63,279 nt of DNA. It comes from an uncultured Lachnospiraceae bacterium (GTDB taxonomy: Bacteria; Bacillota; Clostridia; Lachnospirales; Lachnospiraceae). The notes under the pieces were generated by a model that saw only the letters and a list, made by a program, of their open reading frames with translations, was not told where the DNA came from and did no database searches. Position numbers and translations under genes: made by a program. The stretch lies in NCBI GenBank assembly GCA_947589155.1, contig CANQBH010000009.1:1-63279 (forward strand), read 5' to 3'. Of the stretch, positions 51,582 to 60,893 are shown in pieces (position 1 is the stretch's first letter; each line of letters opens with the position of its first letter).

Positions 51582-52237
51582 TACTGAGCGCCTCCTTCCT
51601 TATTTCCTTTTGCAGGAAGTACTTCTCCTTTGTAGATCCATACCTTGACGCCGATCTTGCCGTAGGTCGTATCCGCCTCCGCAAAACCGTAGTCGATGTC
51701 CGCGCGAAGCGTCTGAAGCGGGATCGTACCCTCGGAATAGAACTCGGTACGCGCCATGTCCGCGCCGCCCAGACGGCCGGAACAACTGGTCTTGATACCC
51801 TGAATGCCGGCCTTCATGCTTCTGGACATGCAGGATTTCATCGCCCGACGGAAAGACACGCGGTTCTCAAGCTGCTGCGCGATGTTCTCGGCAACCAACT
51901 GCGCGTCCTTGTCCGGACGCTTTACTTCTTTGATGTCTACGACCAGTTTTTCTTTGGTCAGTTTCTGAAGTTCGGCCTTGACCTTTTCGATCTCAGCGCC
52001 ACCCTTGCCGATGACAACGCCCGGCTTCGCCGTGTAAACGATGACCTTGACGCGGCCTGCCGCGCGCTCGATCTCGATCTTGGATACGCCTGCGGCATAT
52101 AATTTCTTTTTCAGAAACGTTCTGATGTTATAATCTTCAACTAAGTAATCCGCGAATTCATCTTCAGCATACCACTTAGAATCCCAATCCTTAATAATAC
52201 CGACTCTCAGTCCGTGAGGATTAACTTTCTGTCCCAT
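51581..52237 (-). CDS. rpsC: 30S ribosomal protein S3 (uS3)
   Basis: 218 residues. KH domain with [18 protein letters not shown] (GxxG loop), and C-terminal domain [52 protein letters not shown]. Forms part of the mRNA entry channel. Shares one base with rplP. Confidence 0.98.
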   Translation of the reverse strand: MGQKVNPHGLRVGIIKDWDSKWYAEDEFADYLVEDYNIRTFLKKKLYAAGVSKIEIERAAGRVKVIVYTAKPGVVIGKGGAEIEKVKAELQKLTKEKLVVDIKEVKRPDKDAQLVAENIAQQLENRVSFRRAMKSCMSRSMKAGIQGIKTSCSGRLGGADMARTEFYSEGTIPLQTLRADIDYGFAEADTTYGKIGVKVWIYKGEVLPAKGNKEGGAQ

Positions 52238-52246
52238 GATTGCCTC

Positions 52247-52642
52247 CTATCTCTCATCAAGCACAATTGTGATGTGGCTCATTCTCTTTTCGATGCGGTA
52301 AGCCCTGCCCTGTGCCCGTGGTCTAATTCTCTTCATTGTAGGTCCTTTATTCGCATAACACTCTGCAACATAGAGATTTTCCATCGTGTAGTTTTTATCC
52401 GGATAATTGTTCTCAGCGTTTGCAATCGCTGATCTCAACAACTTTTCGATCACGCTTGAAGCGTATCTCGGATTATACTTTACGATAGCAAGCGCCGTCT
52501 CGACGTCCTTGCCGCGGATCGCGTCCAATACGAAACATGCCTTTGTGACCGACATCCTTGCGTAAGACAGTTTTGCGGAAGGCCTTGTATCTTTTTGACT
52601 GTTTCTCTCACGTTTGATCTGGGATCTATGTCCTTTTGCCAT
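52247..52642 (-). CDS. rplV: 50S ribosomal protein L22 (uL22)
   Basis: 131 residues. SYARMSVTKACFVLDAIRGKDVETALAIVKYNPRYASSVIEKLL and the tunnel loop GPTMKRIRPRAQGRAYRIEKRMSHITIVL are intact with no macrolide-type insertion. Confidence 0.97.
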   Translation of the reverse strand: MAKGHRSQIKRERNSQKDTRPSAKLSYARMSVTKACFVLDAIRGKDVETALAIVKYNPRYASSVIEKLLRSAIANAENNYPDKNYTMENLYVAECYANKGPTMKRIRPRAQGRAYRIEKRMSHITIVLDER

Positions 52643-52669
52643 GATATGAAACCTCCTTTCAACAACCGA

Positions 52670-52951
52670 TTATCGTACTCTTGATTTCTTTTCGTTCTTG
52701 TCATGACCGCGGTAGGTTCTGGTAGAAACGAACTCCCCGAGTTTGTGGCCTACCATATCCTCCGTGATATAGACCGGCACATGCTTACGTCCGTCATGAA
52801 CAGCGATCGTATGTCCTACCATCTGCGGAAAGATCGTGGAACGGCGGGACCATGTCTTGATCACGGTCTTCTCGCCGGATGCGTTCATCGCATCAATCTT
52901 CTTTAACAAACTTTCATCAGCAAATGGTCCTTTTTTTAATGAACGAGCCAT
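52670..52951 (-). CDS. rpsS: 30S ribosomal protein S19 (uS19)
   Basis: 93 residues: [64 protein letters not shown]. Normal length, head of the 30S subunit. Confidence 0.98.
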   Translation of the reverse strand: MARSLKKGPFADESLLKKIDAMNASGEKTVIKTWSRRSTIFPQMVGHTIAVHDGRKHVPVYITEDMVGHKLGEFVSTRTYRGHDKNEKKSRVR

Positions 52952-52961
52952 AATATCCTCC

Positions 52962-53804
52962 TTATTTTATCGCCTTACCGTCGCGTCTTCTTACGATCAG
53001 TTTATTTGACTGCTTGTGTTTCTTCCTTGTTTTCAGGCCGAGAGCCGGCTTGCCCCAAGGCGTACACGGACCCGGACGTCCGATCGGCGCCTTGCCCTCG
53101 CCGCCGCCGTGCGGATGGTCGTTCGGGTTCATAACGGAACCGCGGACCGTAGGGCGGATGCCCATGTGGCGCTTACGTCCGGCTTTACCGATCTTAACGA
53201 GGTTGTGGTCGCCGTTGCCGACCACGCCGATGGTGGCTCTGCAGTTCAGAGGGATCATCCTCATCTCGCCGGACGGCAGACGCAGCGTTGCGTACTTGCC
53301 TTCCTTTGCCATCAGCTGCGCGCTGTTTCCGGCGGAACGGACCATCTGTCCGCCTTTGCCCGGATGCATTTCGATATTATGGATCATCGTACCGACCGGA
53401 ATATTCTCCAGCGGCAGGCAGTTTCCGACGCGGATCTCCGCGTCCGGTCCGCTGACAACGGTCATGCCGTCCGTCAGTCCTTCCGGTGCGAGGATATAGG
53501 ACTTCTCGCCATCCGCATAGCAGATCAGCGCGATGTTCGCCGTCCGGTTCGGATCGTACTCGACGCCGATGACCTTGGCAGGAATGCCGTCTTTCTTTCT
53601 CTTAAAATCGATGAGCCTGTATTTTCTCCGGTTGCCGCCGCCCTGATGTCTGACCGTGATCTTACCCTGATTGTTGCGGCCGGCGTTTTTCTTTAATGAG
53701 GTGGTCAGGGATCTCTCCGGAGTCTTCTTGGTGATCTCCGCGAAATCCGAACCCGTCATATTTCTTCTCGAAGGTGTATATGGGTTATATGTCTTGATTC
53801 CCAT
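52962..53804 (-). CDS. rplB: 50S ribosomal protein L2 (uL2)
   Basis: 280 residues. [31 protein letters not shown] and the C-terminal [29 protein letters not shown] with the conserved His next to the peptidyl-transferase centre are present. Confidence 0.98.
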   Translation of the reverse strand: MGIKTYNPYTPSRRNMTGSDFAEITKKTPERSLTTSLKKNAGRNNQGKITVRHQGGGNRRKYRLIDFKRKKDGIPAKVIGVEYDPNRTANIALICYADGEKSYILAPEGLTDGMTVVSGPDAEIRVGNCLPLENIPVGTMIHNIEMHPGKGGQMVRSAGNSAQLMAKEGKYATLRLPSGEMRMIPLNCRATIGVVGNGDHNLVKIGKAGRKRHMGIRPTVRGSVMNPNDHPHGGGEGKAPIGRPGPCTPWGKPALGLKTRKKHKQSNKLIVRRRDGKAIK

Positions 53805-53855
53805 TTTGGATCTCCTTTCGTCTGTTCCTGTTTCTTTTCCTGTTCTCCGCGGTTT

Positions 53856-54155
53856 TTACAGACCGGCAAAGATCTCGATATCTTTGCTGTCCTCGGTCAG
53901 CTGCACGATCGCCTTTTTGGTCTTGGCGGTCTTGCCGACGGTCCGGCCGCGTCTCTTTTCCTTGCCGACGGAATTCATCGTGTTCACGGAAGCCACCTTG
54001 GCGCCTTCAAACATCTTTTCCACCGCTTCCTTTATCATGACCTTGTTTGCTTCCGGATGCACCAGGAAGGTATATTTTTTCTCGGCCATGCCGTTCATGC
54101 TTTTCTCCGTGATCACAGGTTTGATGATCACATCGTAATATTCAACCTTAGCCAT
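53856..54155 (-). CDS. rplW: 50S ribosomal protein L23 (uL23)
   Basis: 99 residues. [44 protein letters not shown] is the conserved part. Docking site for trigger factor and SRP at the tunnel exit. One-base overlap with rplD. Confidence 0.97.
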   Translation of the reverse strand: MAKVEYYDVIIKPVITEKSMNGMAEKKYTFLVHPEANKVMIKEAVEKMFEGAKVASVNTMNSVGKEKRRGRTVGKTAKTKKAIVQLTEDSKDIEIFAGL

Positions 54156-54775
54156 TATGCATACACCTCCTGAATGGTATTTACCGCATCCTTCGTCACC
54201 ACAAGCGTGTTGTACTTGAGGATGTCATATACGTTGATGTTGTTGATCGTCGCCGTCTTGACGGTCGGGATGTTCCTTGCGGACATCTCCACGTTCTTGT
54301 CGTTGTCGTTGAGTACGACCAGCGCCTTTTCAACGTTGAGGTTGTCAAGCACCTTGACGAAATCCTTCGTCTTGATCTGATCCAGTTTCAGTTCGTCAAC
54401 GACGACCAGTTTCTTCTCTGCCACTCTGGATGAGAGCGCTGATTTTAACGCCGCTCTCTTTTCCTTTTTGTTCATCTTGAAGGAATAATCCCTCGGGGTC
54501 GGCGCGAATACAACGCCGCCGCCGGTCCACTGCGGAGCCCTCGTAGAGCCCTGTCTTGCATGTCCGGTCCCCTTCTGTCTCCATGGTTTTCTGCCGCCGC
54601 CTCGGACTTCGGAACGGGTCTTGGCCTTCTGCGTGCCCTGACGGTTATTCGCAAGCTGCTGGACAACGGCCATGTGAACCAGATGCTCGTTGATCTCTAC
54701 GCCAAAGACAGCGTCGTCAAGTTCCATTGTCTCAACTTCTTTGCCTTCCATATTATATACGGATACTTTAGCCAT
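54155..54775 (-). CDS. rplD: 50S ribosomal protein L4 (uL4)
   Basis: 206 residues. The tunnel loop [38 protein letters not shown] is complete. In enterobacteria L4 represses the S10 operon through its leader; whether that applies to the leader here is unknown. Confidence 0.97.
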   Translation of the reverse strand: MAKVSVYNMEGKEVETMELDDAVFGVEINEHLVHMAVVQQLANNRQGTQKAKTRSEVRGGGRKPWRQKGTGHARQGSTRAPQWTGGGVVFAPTPRDYSFKMNKKEKRAALKSALSSRVAEKKLVVVDELKLDQIKTKDFVKVLDNLNVEKALVVLNDNDKNVEMSARNIPTVKTATINNINVYDILKYNTLVVTKDAVNTIQEVYA

Positions 54776-54804
54776 CGTAAAGTTCCTCCTTTCTTACGAA
54801 TACA

Positions 54805-55488
54805 CTATCTTTCTACTTTTACCGCTTCTTTGATCGTGACCAGAGACTTCTTCGGTCCCGGAACCGCTCCCTTGATCAAAAGCAGGTTGTTTTCTGCATC
54901 TACTCTGACCACTTCCAGATTCTGAACGGTAACGCGGACGCTTCCCATATGTCCCGGCATTCCCTTTCCTTTGAACACGCGGCTCGGTGAGGAGCAGGCG
55001 CCGTTGGAACCCTGATGGCGGTGGAATTTGGAACCGTGCGCCATAGGCCCTCTGTGCTGTCCCAGTCTCTTGATCGCGCCCTGGAAGCCTTTACCTTTAG
55101 AAATCGCAGTGGCGTCAACCTTGTCGCCGACTTCAAAGATGTCTGCCTTGATCTCGTCGGCAAGATTGTAATCTGCGCTATTTTCAAATTTGAATTCTCT
55201 GACGTATCTCTTGCCTGATACGCCCGCCTTATCAAAATGGCCTTTCTCGGCCTTGTTCACACCGTGGCGGTGCGCTACGGACTTTCTTCCGTCCGCTCCT
55301 TTGTTGACGATCTTTTCCGCTTTGTCAACAAAACCGACCTGAACCGCTTCGTAACCGTCGTTTTCTGCCGTCTTGATCTGCGTGACTACGCAAGGGCCGG
55401 CCTGAAGGACCGTTACCGGCGTCAGGACTCCGTCTTCGTTGAAGATCTGAGTCATTCCGACTTTTGTCGCTAAAATCGCTTTCTTCAT
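54805..55488 (-). CDS. rplC: 50S ribosomal protein L3 (uL3)
   Basis: 227 residues. [30 protein letters not shown] at the N-terminus, and the loop [37 protein letters not shown] that reaches the peptidyl-transferase centre. Normal length. A small hairpin (55528-55544, TGCCCG/CGGGCA) lies in the 148-base gap to rpsJ, where I see no gene. Confidence 0.97.
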   Translation of the reverse strand: MKKAILATKVGMTQIFNEDGVLTPVTVLQAGPCVVTQIKTAENDGYEAVQVGFVDKAEKIVNKGADGRKSVAHRHGVNKAEKGHFDKAGVSGKRYVREFKFENSADYNLADEIKADIFEVGDKVDATAISKGKGFQGAIKRLGQHRGPMAHGSKFHRHQGSNGACSSPSRVFKGKGMPGHMGSVRVTVQNLEVVRVDAENNLLLIKGAVPGPKKSLVTIKEAVKVER

Positions 55489-55636
55489 TCTTTCTTACCT
55501 CCTGTTAATCTACAGCGGATCGCTTCATGCCCGCCTTTCGGGCAGCGGAACCGATCATCCTAGAACAGGCAATATAAGTGGAACATTCAATGTTTCTTCT
55601 ATATAAACCTTTTCGAGGATATCCATTGTGTTGCTC

Positions 55637-55954
55637 TTACTTTTCTTTCATTTTGATGTCGATATACACGCCGGCCGGCATCTCAAGCCTCTGCAGAGCG
55701 TCTACCGTCTTCTGCGTCGGCGTCATGATATCGATCAGCCTCTTGTGCGTCCTCTGCTCGAACTGCTCTCTGGAGTCCTTGTACTTGTGGACTGCCCGCA
55801 GGATCGTCACTACTTCTTTCTTCGTAGGCAGAGGTACCGGACCGCTCACCTGTGATCCGTTCTTCTTGACCGTGTCGATGATCTTTCTGGCGGAAGCGTC
55901 CACCAGTTCGTGATCATATGCCTTGAGTGTGATTCTCATTACCTGAGTTGCCAT
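55637..55954 (-). CDS. rpsJ: 30S ribosomal protein S10 (uS10)
   Basis: 105 residues from the ATG at 55954, which follows GGAGG by 11 bases; the internal ATG (giving [14 protein letters not shown]) is the alternative. Core VRI-type start and [35 protein letters not shown] are standard. First gene of the S10 operon; also the NusE antitermination factor. Confidence 0.97.
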   Translation of the reverse strand: MATQVMRITLKAYDHELVDASARKIIDTVKKNGSQVSGPVPLPTKKEVVTILRAVHKYKDSREQFEQRTHKRLIDIMTPTQKTVDALQRLEMPAGVYIDIKMKEK

Positions 55955-56186
55955 AAAAAAAGTCGCCTCCTTCGCACTTATTATGTACGACAAGCGGTGA
56001 CTGTACACTTCTCCGTGTGTGTCCTAAAGACTTGCACGCGTGTTTCTACTCTATGGTAGACGTTGTGTTGTACAGTGACTTGTCGCCAGTTTCCTAACTT
56101 GACATTCGCTCCACGGAAAACCCGCCAAATGACTATGGGGATCATCGGCGGCAACCTCGCGCTTCATCGCTATCAATGTCACAGCA
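55955..56186 (-). ncRNA. Structured 5' leader of the S10 operon
   Basis: About 230 bases between the predicted transcript start and rpsJ, with no convincing gene. Pairings seen on the RNA: a hairpin at 56151-56122 (CCGCC-ATGA / TCAT-GGCGG), a second at 56121-56089 (GTTTTCC/GGAAAC), and a long-range helix between 56085-56069 (CGACAAG-CACTGTACA side) and 56007-55988 (TGTACAGTCA...CTTGTCG) enclosing about 60 bases. The 5' strand of the long helix immediately follows the second hairpin. This is the layout expected for an r-protein-binding or attenuating leader. Confidence 0.6.
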
Positions 56187-56192
56187 CTTGCT

Positions 56193-56221
56193 AGTATATC
56201 GGATAAAACAGGGCTTTGCAA
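56193..56221 (-). promoter_or_regulatory. Promoter of the S10 operon
   Basis: Reading leftwards: -35 TTGCAA, 17-base spacer, -10 TATACT. Transcription would begin near 56186, giving the long rpsJ leader. Confidence 0.75.
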
Positions 56222-56331
56222 GCATTTTATTCCAAAAATTGTTTTTTTTTTAGTACAATCCAAAGCGCTACCAGATGTTGCGTTTCTTCCTATATATAAA
56301 TACAATTTTCGTTCCCGCTCCGGCTTTACGG

Positions 56332-56360
56332 TTGACAGTTCCTTTCCCGTCGCGTATAGT
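56332..56360 (+). promoter_or_regulatory. Promoter of the methyltransferase gene
   Basis: -35 TTGACA (perfect), 17-base spacer, -10 TATAGT, 64 bases before the ATG at 56424; divergent from the S10 promoter. The 110 bases between the two promoters hold only AT-rich sequence including a ten-T run. Confidence 0.8.
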
Positions 56361-56423
56361 GTGTATATTCTTGAAACGCCGCCCGCGCAAGGCGTCCGGC
56401 GCAGAGCATAAGGAGAAAACGAC

Positions 56424-57347
56424 ATGTGGATCGCCGATCATTGGAACGATTATGAAGTCATTGACTGCAGCGAAGGGGAAAAACTGGAACGCTGGGGGGA
56501 TTATATCCTGCTGCGTCCGGATCCTCAGGTCATCTGGCAGACGCCGAAGGACGCGCCGGAGTGGGAACGCTGGAACGGGCATTATCACAGGAGCAGCAAA
56601 GGCGGCGGCGAATGGGAATTTTCGCGCCTGCCGGAACAGTGGGACATCTCCTATCAGCTGCCTGCGGCGGAGCCCGCGGCTTATCTGAACGGAACCGGAC
56701 GGCTGACGTTTCATCTCAAGCCGTTCCGTTTCAAACACACCGGCCTCTTTCCGGAGCAGGCCGCAAACTGGGACTGGTTCTCCCGCCTGATCCTGAAGCG
56801 GCGGCAGCGGGAGAAAGGCCGCCCGATCCGCGTCTTAAATCTCTTTGCCTATACCGGCGGCGCGACGCTGGCCGCCGCCGCTGCCGGCGCGAGCGTGACG
56901 CATGTGGACGCCGCCAAGGGCATGGTGGGATGGGCAAAAGAAAACGCCGCGGCTTCCGGTCTGGAAGACGCGCCGATCCGTTGGATCGTAGACGACTGCA
57001 GAAAATTTGCGGAACGCGAGATCCGCAGGAACAACCGCTACGACGCGATCCTGATGGATCCTCCATCCTACGGCAGAGGCCCCAAAGGAGAAATATGGAA
57101 GGTGGAAGACAGCGTCTATCCGCTGATCTCTGTCTGCGCGCGGCTTTTGACGGACGACCCCCTCTTTTTCCTTGTCAATTCCTATACTACCGGCCTTCAG
57201 CCCGCGGTGCTGCGCTACATGATCGCTTCGGCGCTCCCTGTCGGCGCGGAATGCGTCACGGCGGATGAGATCGGTCTGCCGGTGAGACAGAGTTCGCTTT
57301 TCCTGCCTTGCGGCGCAAGCGGAAGAATGCAGGATCCGACGCTATAA
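56424..57347 (+). CDS. Class I SAM-dependent RNA methyltransferase (RlmI/RlmK-like)
   Basis: 307 residues. The Rossmann domain shows RVLNLFAYTGGATLAAAAAGASVTHVDAAKGM (SAM site), IVDDCRKFAEREIRR and the DPPSYGRGPKGEIWKVED motif of 23S rRNA methyltransferases of the RlmI/RlmK type. The N-terminal 120 residues (YILLRPDPQVIWQTP) replace the PUA domain. Likely target 23S rRNA, position unknown. AAGGAG lies nine bases before the ATG. Confidence 0.85.
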   Translation: MWIADHWNDYEVIDCSEGEKLERWGDYILLRPDPQVIWQTPKDAPEWERWNGHYHRSSKGGGEWEFSRLPEQWDISYQLPAAEPAAYLNGTGRLTFHLKPFRFKHTGLFPEQAANWDWFSRLILKRRQREKGRPIRVLNLFAYTGGATLAAAAAGASVTHVDAAKGMVGWAKENAAASGLEDAPIRWIVDDCRKFAEREIRRNNRYDAILMDPPSYGRGPKGEIWKVEDSVYPLISVCARLLTDDPLFFLVNSYTTGLQPAVLRYMIASALPVGAECVTADEIGLPVRQSSLFLPCGASGRMQDPTL

Positions 57348-57980
57348 GCCCGCTTCTTCCTTCGCCATCGCGTCCGCCTGCTCGTTGCCGGGGATTCCGG
57401 TGTGCGCCTTTACATGGACGAAATGCACGCGAAGCCGCTTTGCGATGCCGGAAAACTCCCGCGCATACATTTGGGAGATCGGCTTGTTCGCCTTCCAGAG
57501 GCCGAGCGCCCACTTCTCCACGCCTTCATAGTCATAGAACAGGGTCATTTCCGTGATCCCGAGTTCTATGGCTTTTTTCATTGCGGCAATGGCGCCCAGC
57601 ACCTCGCCCGCCACGTTGCGCGACTCGACGTAATCCGCGTCGTTTCCGTGGCCGCGTATCGGGATGTCCTCCGCATCCGGACAGTGCAAAAAGCCTCCGT
57701 ATCCGTAGATCCTCTCCTTGGCATGGAACGATCCGTCGGTAAACGCATAGACCTCCGGCAGATCGTCCCGCAAAAACGCCTCCGCGCCGCCGCGTACTGT
57801 GCCGCCGCTATCGCCGCCTTTCTCCCCGCCGCCCGCGTTCAGATAGGCCTCGGCTTCCTCCCGCGTCTTAAAACTCTTGTAGGCCGCGCCGGAAAATTCC
57901 AGAACCTGTTTTTGACACTCCTCCCACGACCCGAAGATTCCGGTCTTCCTGCCGCTTCGCACGGCATAAAACTTCGCCAT
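57342..57980 (-). CDS. rnhA: Ribonuclease H with N-terminal viroplasmin domain
   Basis: 212 residues from the ATG at 57980 (GGGAGAG upstream). Residues 2-48 are a caulimovirus-viroplasmin-like RNA:DNA-binding domain (FYAVRSGRKTGIFGSWEECQKQV...FKTREEAEAYL). The RNase H domain shows AFTDGSFHAKERIYGYGG (Asp), ESRNVAGEVLGAIAAM (Glu), LFYDYEGVEKWA (Asp) and the final VKAHTGIPGNEQADAMAKE (His, Asp). Degrades RNA in hybrids such as Okazaki primers and R-loops. Its end overlaps the convergent methyltransferase by six bases. Confidence 0.92.
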   Translation of the reverse strand: MAKFYAVRSGRKTGIFGSWEECQKQVLEFSGAAYKSFKTREEAEAYLNAGGGEKGGDSGGTVRGGAEAFLRDDLPEVYAFTDGSFHAKERIYGYGGFLHCPDAEDIPIRGHGNDADYVESRNVAGEVLGAIAAMKKAIELGITEMTLFYDYEGVEKWALGLWKANKPISQMYAREFSGIAKRLRVHFVHVKAHTGIPGNEQADAMAKEEAGL

Positions 57981-58003
57981 GATCTCTCCCTTCCGCGCTT
58001 TTC

Positions 58004-58945
58004 CTATAACATCTTCCTCTTGTGCAGGATGATCATGACCGCAATGCAGATCACCAGCGTCAAAATGCAGATGATCCCGAACCCGTAAGGCGTGTTGGAC
58101 AGCGGCATCCACTTGCCGTTGACGTTCATGCCCCAGAGTCCGGAGATGATCGTCGGGATGGACATGACGATCGTGATCGCCGCCAGATATTTCATGACGT
58201 TGTTCAGGCGGTTATTGATGACGGCGGACATCAGTTCGCGCGTTCCGTTGATGATATCGCGGTAGATCTGCGTCATCTCGATCGCCTGCTTGTTCTCTAT
58301 GATGACGTCCTCGAGCAGTTCCTGATCCTCGGAATACTGCCGCAGCCTGCCGTAGCGGTTCAGCCGGTCGAGCACGACGCTGTTTGCGCGCAGCGACGTC
58401 GCAAAGTAGACCAGATTGGATTCGAGTTCGTGCAGGTCGATCAGATCCACGTCCTCGGTATTCCGGTCGATCCTCTCCTCGATCTCCGTCCGCTTGCGGT
58501 CGATGCTCCGCAGAAGGCTCTGATAGACCATGCAGGCATTGTAGAGGATCTGATAGGTAAAGCGCATCTGTTTCTTTGTGGAAAAATCCCGTATCCTCTG
58601 CTCGACAAAAGAACGCAGCACCGCCGTATCCTCCGCGCACACCGTGATGATGACGTCCTCTTTCAGCAGGATGCCCAGCGGGATCGTGGTATAGGAATGG
58701 CGGTTGTTCCGCATTTCCGCCGAAGGGATGTCCACAAGGATCAGGGTGTAGTCGTCTTCCAGCCCGATACGCGAACTCTCCTCGTCGTCCAGCGCCGCAC
58801 GGATATCGGCAATGTCGATCCCGTAGTGTTCGCTGACCTCGGCGCACTCCTCAAGGGAGGGAGCCGTCAGCTGCACCCATGCGCCGTCCATGTACTGATC
58901 TATTTCTGAAATGACACGATTGTCGGTTCTGTAAATATTTATCAC
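58004..58945 (-). CDS. corA: CorA-family divalent cation transporter
   Basis: 313 residues: a long cytoplasmic helical funnel followed by two C-terminal helices (YLAAITIVMSIPTIISGLW; FGIICILTLVICIAVMIIL) with the signature GMN (LWGMNVNGKW) between them. Most CorA proteins carry Mg2+, Co2+ or Ni2+. The five-residue loop after GMN is the selectivity region. Confidence 0.9.
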   Translation of the reverse strand: MINIYRTDNRVISEIDQYMDGAWVQLTAPSLEECAEVSEHYGIDIADIRAALDDEESSRIGLEDDYTLILVDIPSAEMRNNRHSYTTIPLGILLKEDVIITVCAEDTAVLRSFVEQRIRDFSTKKQMRFTYQILYNACMVYQSLLRSIDRKRTEIEERIDRNTEDVDLIDLHELESNLVYFATSLRANSVVLDRLNRYGRLRQYSEDQELLEDVIIENKQAIEMTQIYRDIINGTRELMSAVINNRLNNVMKYLAAITIVMSIPTIISGLWGMNVNGKWMPLSNTPYGFGIICILTLVICIAVMIILHKRKML

Positions 58946-58957
58946 GTCTCTTTCCTC

Positions 58958-60157
58958 CTACTTCCCCGCAGCTTTTTGAATGACCTCCTCAAAATGCTTT
59001 CTTGTATAAACGACCGGCACGGGATAAAGCGGGTTCGCCTCCTTATCCGCCCAAGCGGCCATCTTCGGAATATCTTCTTCTCTGATCTGCGGCAAGGCCT
59101 GCGGCAGATTCATGCGTCGGTTCATTTCCCTGATATGAGCGATAAACGCCTTTGCCCGTTCTTCGTCCGACCCTTCCGGCGCGATCTGCGATACGGTTGC
59201 CAACGCTGCCAGATCCTTATAGGCGGCCGACCCGTAATCTTCAAGCACGATCGGCAGGACGACCGCGTTCGCCACACCGTGGGAGACGCCGTACAGCCCT
59301 CCGATCGTATGCGCGATCGCGTGCACATTTCCCACGCAGGCCCGCGTGAACGCAGCGCCCGCCTTAAACGAGGCGATGAGCATTTCTTCCCTTGCTTCTA
59401 GCGAGTCTCCCTGCCCGTAAGCCCGTTCCAGAAATTCCATGATAATGCAGACCGCTTCTTCACAGTTCTTCCGGCTTTCTTCATTATGATAAGAAACGTT
59501 GAGATAGGCCTCGACGGCGTGGGTCAGGGCGTCCATCCCCGTCGCCGCCGTGATCTCCTTCGGAAGCGACACCGTCAGCCCCGGATCCATCACGGCGTAA
59601 TCCGGCAGCAGCGCGGTATCATTGATCGCGTATTTGTGCTGTTCCTTTTCATCTTTGACCACGGCGGCGATCGTCGTCTCCGATCCCGTTCCCGCCGTCG
59701 TCGGCACCGCGATCAGAAACGGCGTCTCCTTTCCGACCTTCAGCAGCCCTCGCATCGCCTTGAGGCTGCGCTCCGGCCGCGCGATCCTTGCCGCCAGCGC
59801 TTTCGCCGCGTCGATCGTGGAACCGCCGCCGACGGCGACGATACTGTCGCACTCATGCTCCTTAAAGAAGCGTACCATCTCCTCGATCCTCGCCACCGTC
59901 GGATCGGGCAGGACCTGATCGTAGAGCACCGACCTCTCCGTCAGTTCGCCGAAGAGATTTTTGACCGCCTCGCTCTTTCCCATCCGCGGGCCCGTGACGA
60001 TCATCGGCGACCATTTCCCCGCGCGCTCCAAGATCTCGGGGATACTGTGAAAACTGTCCACGCCGTCCACGCGCACCGGCGACCTCCACGACATGGCGTT
60101 GATCGCTATATTGATAAACCATTGACAGATACGGCAATACGCCTGTTTCAATCCCAT
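58958..60157 (-). CDS. Iron-containing alcohol dehydrogenase
   Basis: 399 residues, group III dehydrogenase. NAD(P)-binding GGGSTIDAAKALAARI, the triad ATGMDALTHAVEAYLN (Asp, His), NVHAIAHTIGGLYGVSHGVANAVVLP (two His) give the Fe(II) ligands. An unusual N-terminal 30 residues (YCRICQWFINIAINAMSW) precede the standard fold. Likely an aldehyde/alcohol or butanol-type dehydrogenase; substrate not fixed. A promoter-like pair lies just inside the end of the upstream phosphatase gene. Confidence 0.88.
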   Translation of the reverse strand: MGLKQAYCRICQWFINIAINAMSWRSPVRVDGVDSFHSIPEILERAGKWSPMIVTGPRMGKSEAVKNLFGELTERSVLYDQVLPDPTVARIEEMVRFFKEHECDSIVAVGGGSTIDAAKALAARIARPERSLKAMRGLLKVGKETPFLIAVPTTAGTGSETTIAAVVKDEKEQHKYAINDTALLPDYAVMDPGLTVSLPKEITAATGMDALTHAVEAYLNVSYHNEESRKNCEEAVCIIMEFLERAYGQGDSLEAREEMLIASFKAGAAFTRACVGNVHAIAHTIGGLYGVSHGVANAVVLPIVLEDYGSAAYKDLAALATVSQIAPEGSDEERAKAFIAHIREMNRRMNLPQALPQIREEDIPKMAAWADKEANPLYPVPVVYTRKHFEEVIQKAAGK

Positions 60158-60208
60158 CGTTCCTCCCTGTCTTTCTTCCGGCCGCAGACGCCGCCGGTAC
60201 TTTCCGCT

Positions 60209-60238
60209 ATTATATCATCTTAGGGACAGCAGCGGCAA
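60209..60238 (-). promoter_or_regulatory. Promoter of the alcohol dehydrogenase gene
   Basis: Reading leftwards: -35 TTGCCG, 18-base spacer, perfect -10 TATAAT; it overlaps the last codons of the phosphatase gene. Confidence 0.5.
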
Positions 60239-60871
60239 TAATTCCTCGGGTTTTTCAATGATCGTCTTGTGCGGCAGCGCTTCCAAGACTTCCCTCGGGC
60301 GGAAGCCCCATGCGCAGAGCACGCAGTCCATCGGAAGGTTTGCCGCCGTTTTTGCGTCCACTTCGGAATCCCCCACATAGAGTGCGTCGCTCGGATCGAT
60401 CCCGCCCAGACGCTCCAGCGCGAGCCGGACGCCTTGCGGGTCGGGTTTGCGCGCCCGCCCCGGCGCGTCCCCAAACGCCGTTTCGATCAGCCCTTCCAGT
60501 TCTTCGCGGCATAGCGCGTCCACGGAAGGTTGGTGCTTGTTGGAAACGACCGCCATCCCTACGCCTCGCCCGTGCAGTTCCCGCAGCAGCGGCAGGATCC
60601 CGTCGTAAGGTCTGGTCTTGATCCGGTTGTGCGTCAGATAATAGTCTTTGAACATGGAAAACGCCTGCTCGAACGCGGGGTTCTCCTCGCCGTCCGGAAA
60701 CGCGCGGATCATCAGCCGCCGGATCCCGTTCCCGACGAACCTGCGGATATCGCCGATCGGCCGCGGCGCATAGCCCCACGCCGCCAGCACATGATTGACG
60801 CTGTCGGTCAGATCTTCCAGCGTATCCAAAAGCGTACCGTCCAGATCAAAGATCACCGCCTTATAAGCCAT
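60215..60871 (-). CDS. gph: HAD phosphatase, phosphoglycolate phosphatase family
   Basis: 218 residues. Motif I IFDLDGTLLDTLEDLTDS, motif II MAVVSNKHQPSVDAL, motif III lysine in RARKPDPQGVRLAL, motif IV LYVGDSEVDAKTA; the cap begins VNHVLAAWGYAPRPIGDIRRFVGNGIR, typical of Gph. Substrate 2-phosphoglycolate or a related small phosphate. The next upstream gene, truA, ends 22 bases before it. Confidence 0.85.
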   Translation of the reverse strand: MAYKAVIFDLDGTLLDTLEDLTDSVNHVLAAWGYAPRPIGDIRRFVGNGIRRLMIRAFPDGEENPAFEQAFSMFKDYYLTHNRIKTRPYDGILPLLRELHGRGVGMAVVSNKHQPSVDALCREELEGLIETAFGDAPGRARKPDPQGVRLALERLGGIDPSDALYVGDSEVDAKTAANLPMDCVLCAWGFRPREVLEALPHKTIIEKPEELLPLLSLR

Positions 60872-60893
60872 ACCGTCTCTCCTTTATCCGTCG

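Noticed and set aside
56051-56425. Minus-strand frame of 124 codons upstream of rpsJ containing MKREVAADDPHSH
   Set aside because: It covers the promoter and leader of the S10 operon, runs through folded RNA elements, and lacks a ribosome binding site; the leader explanation is better.
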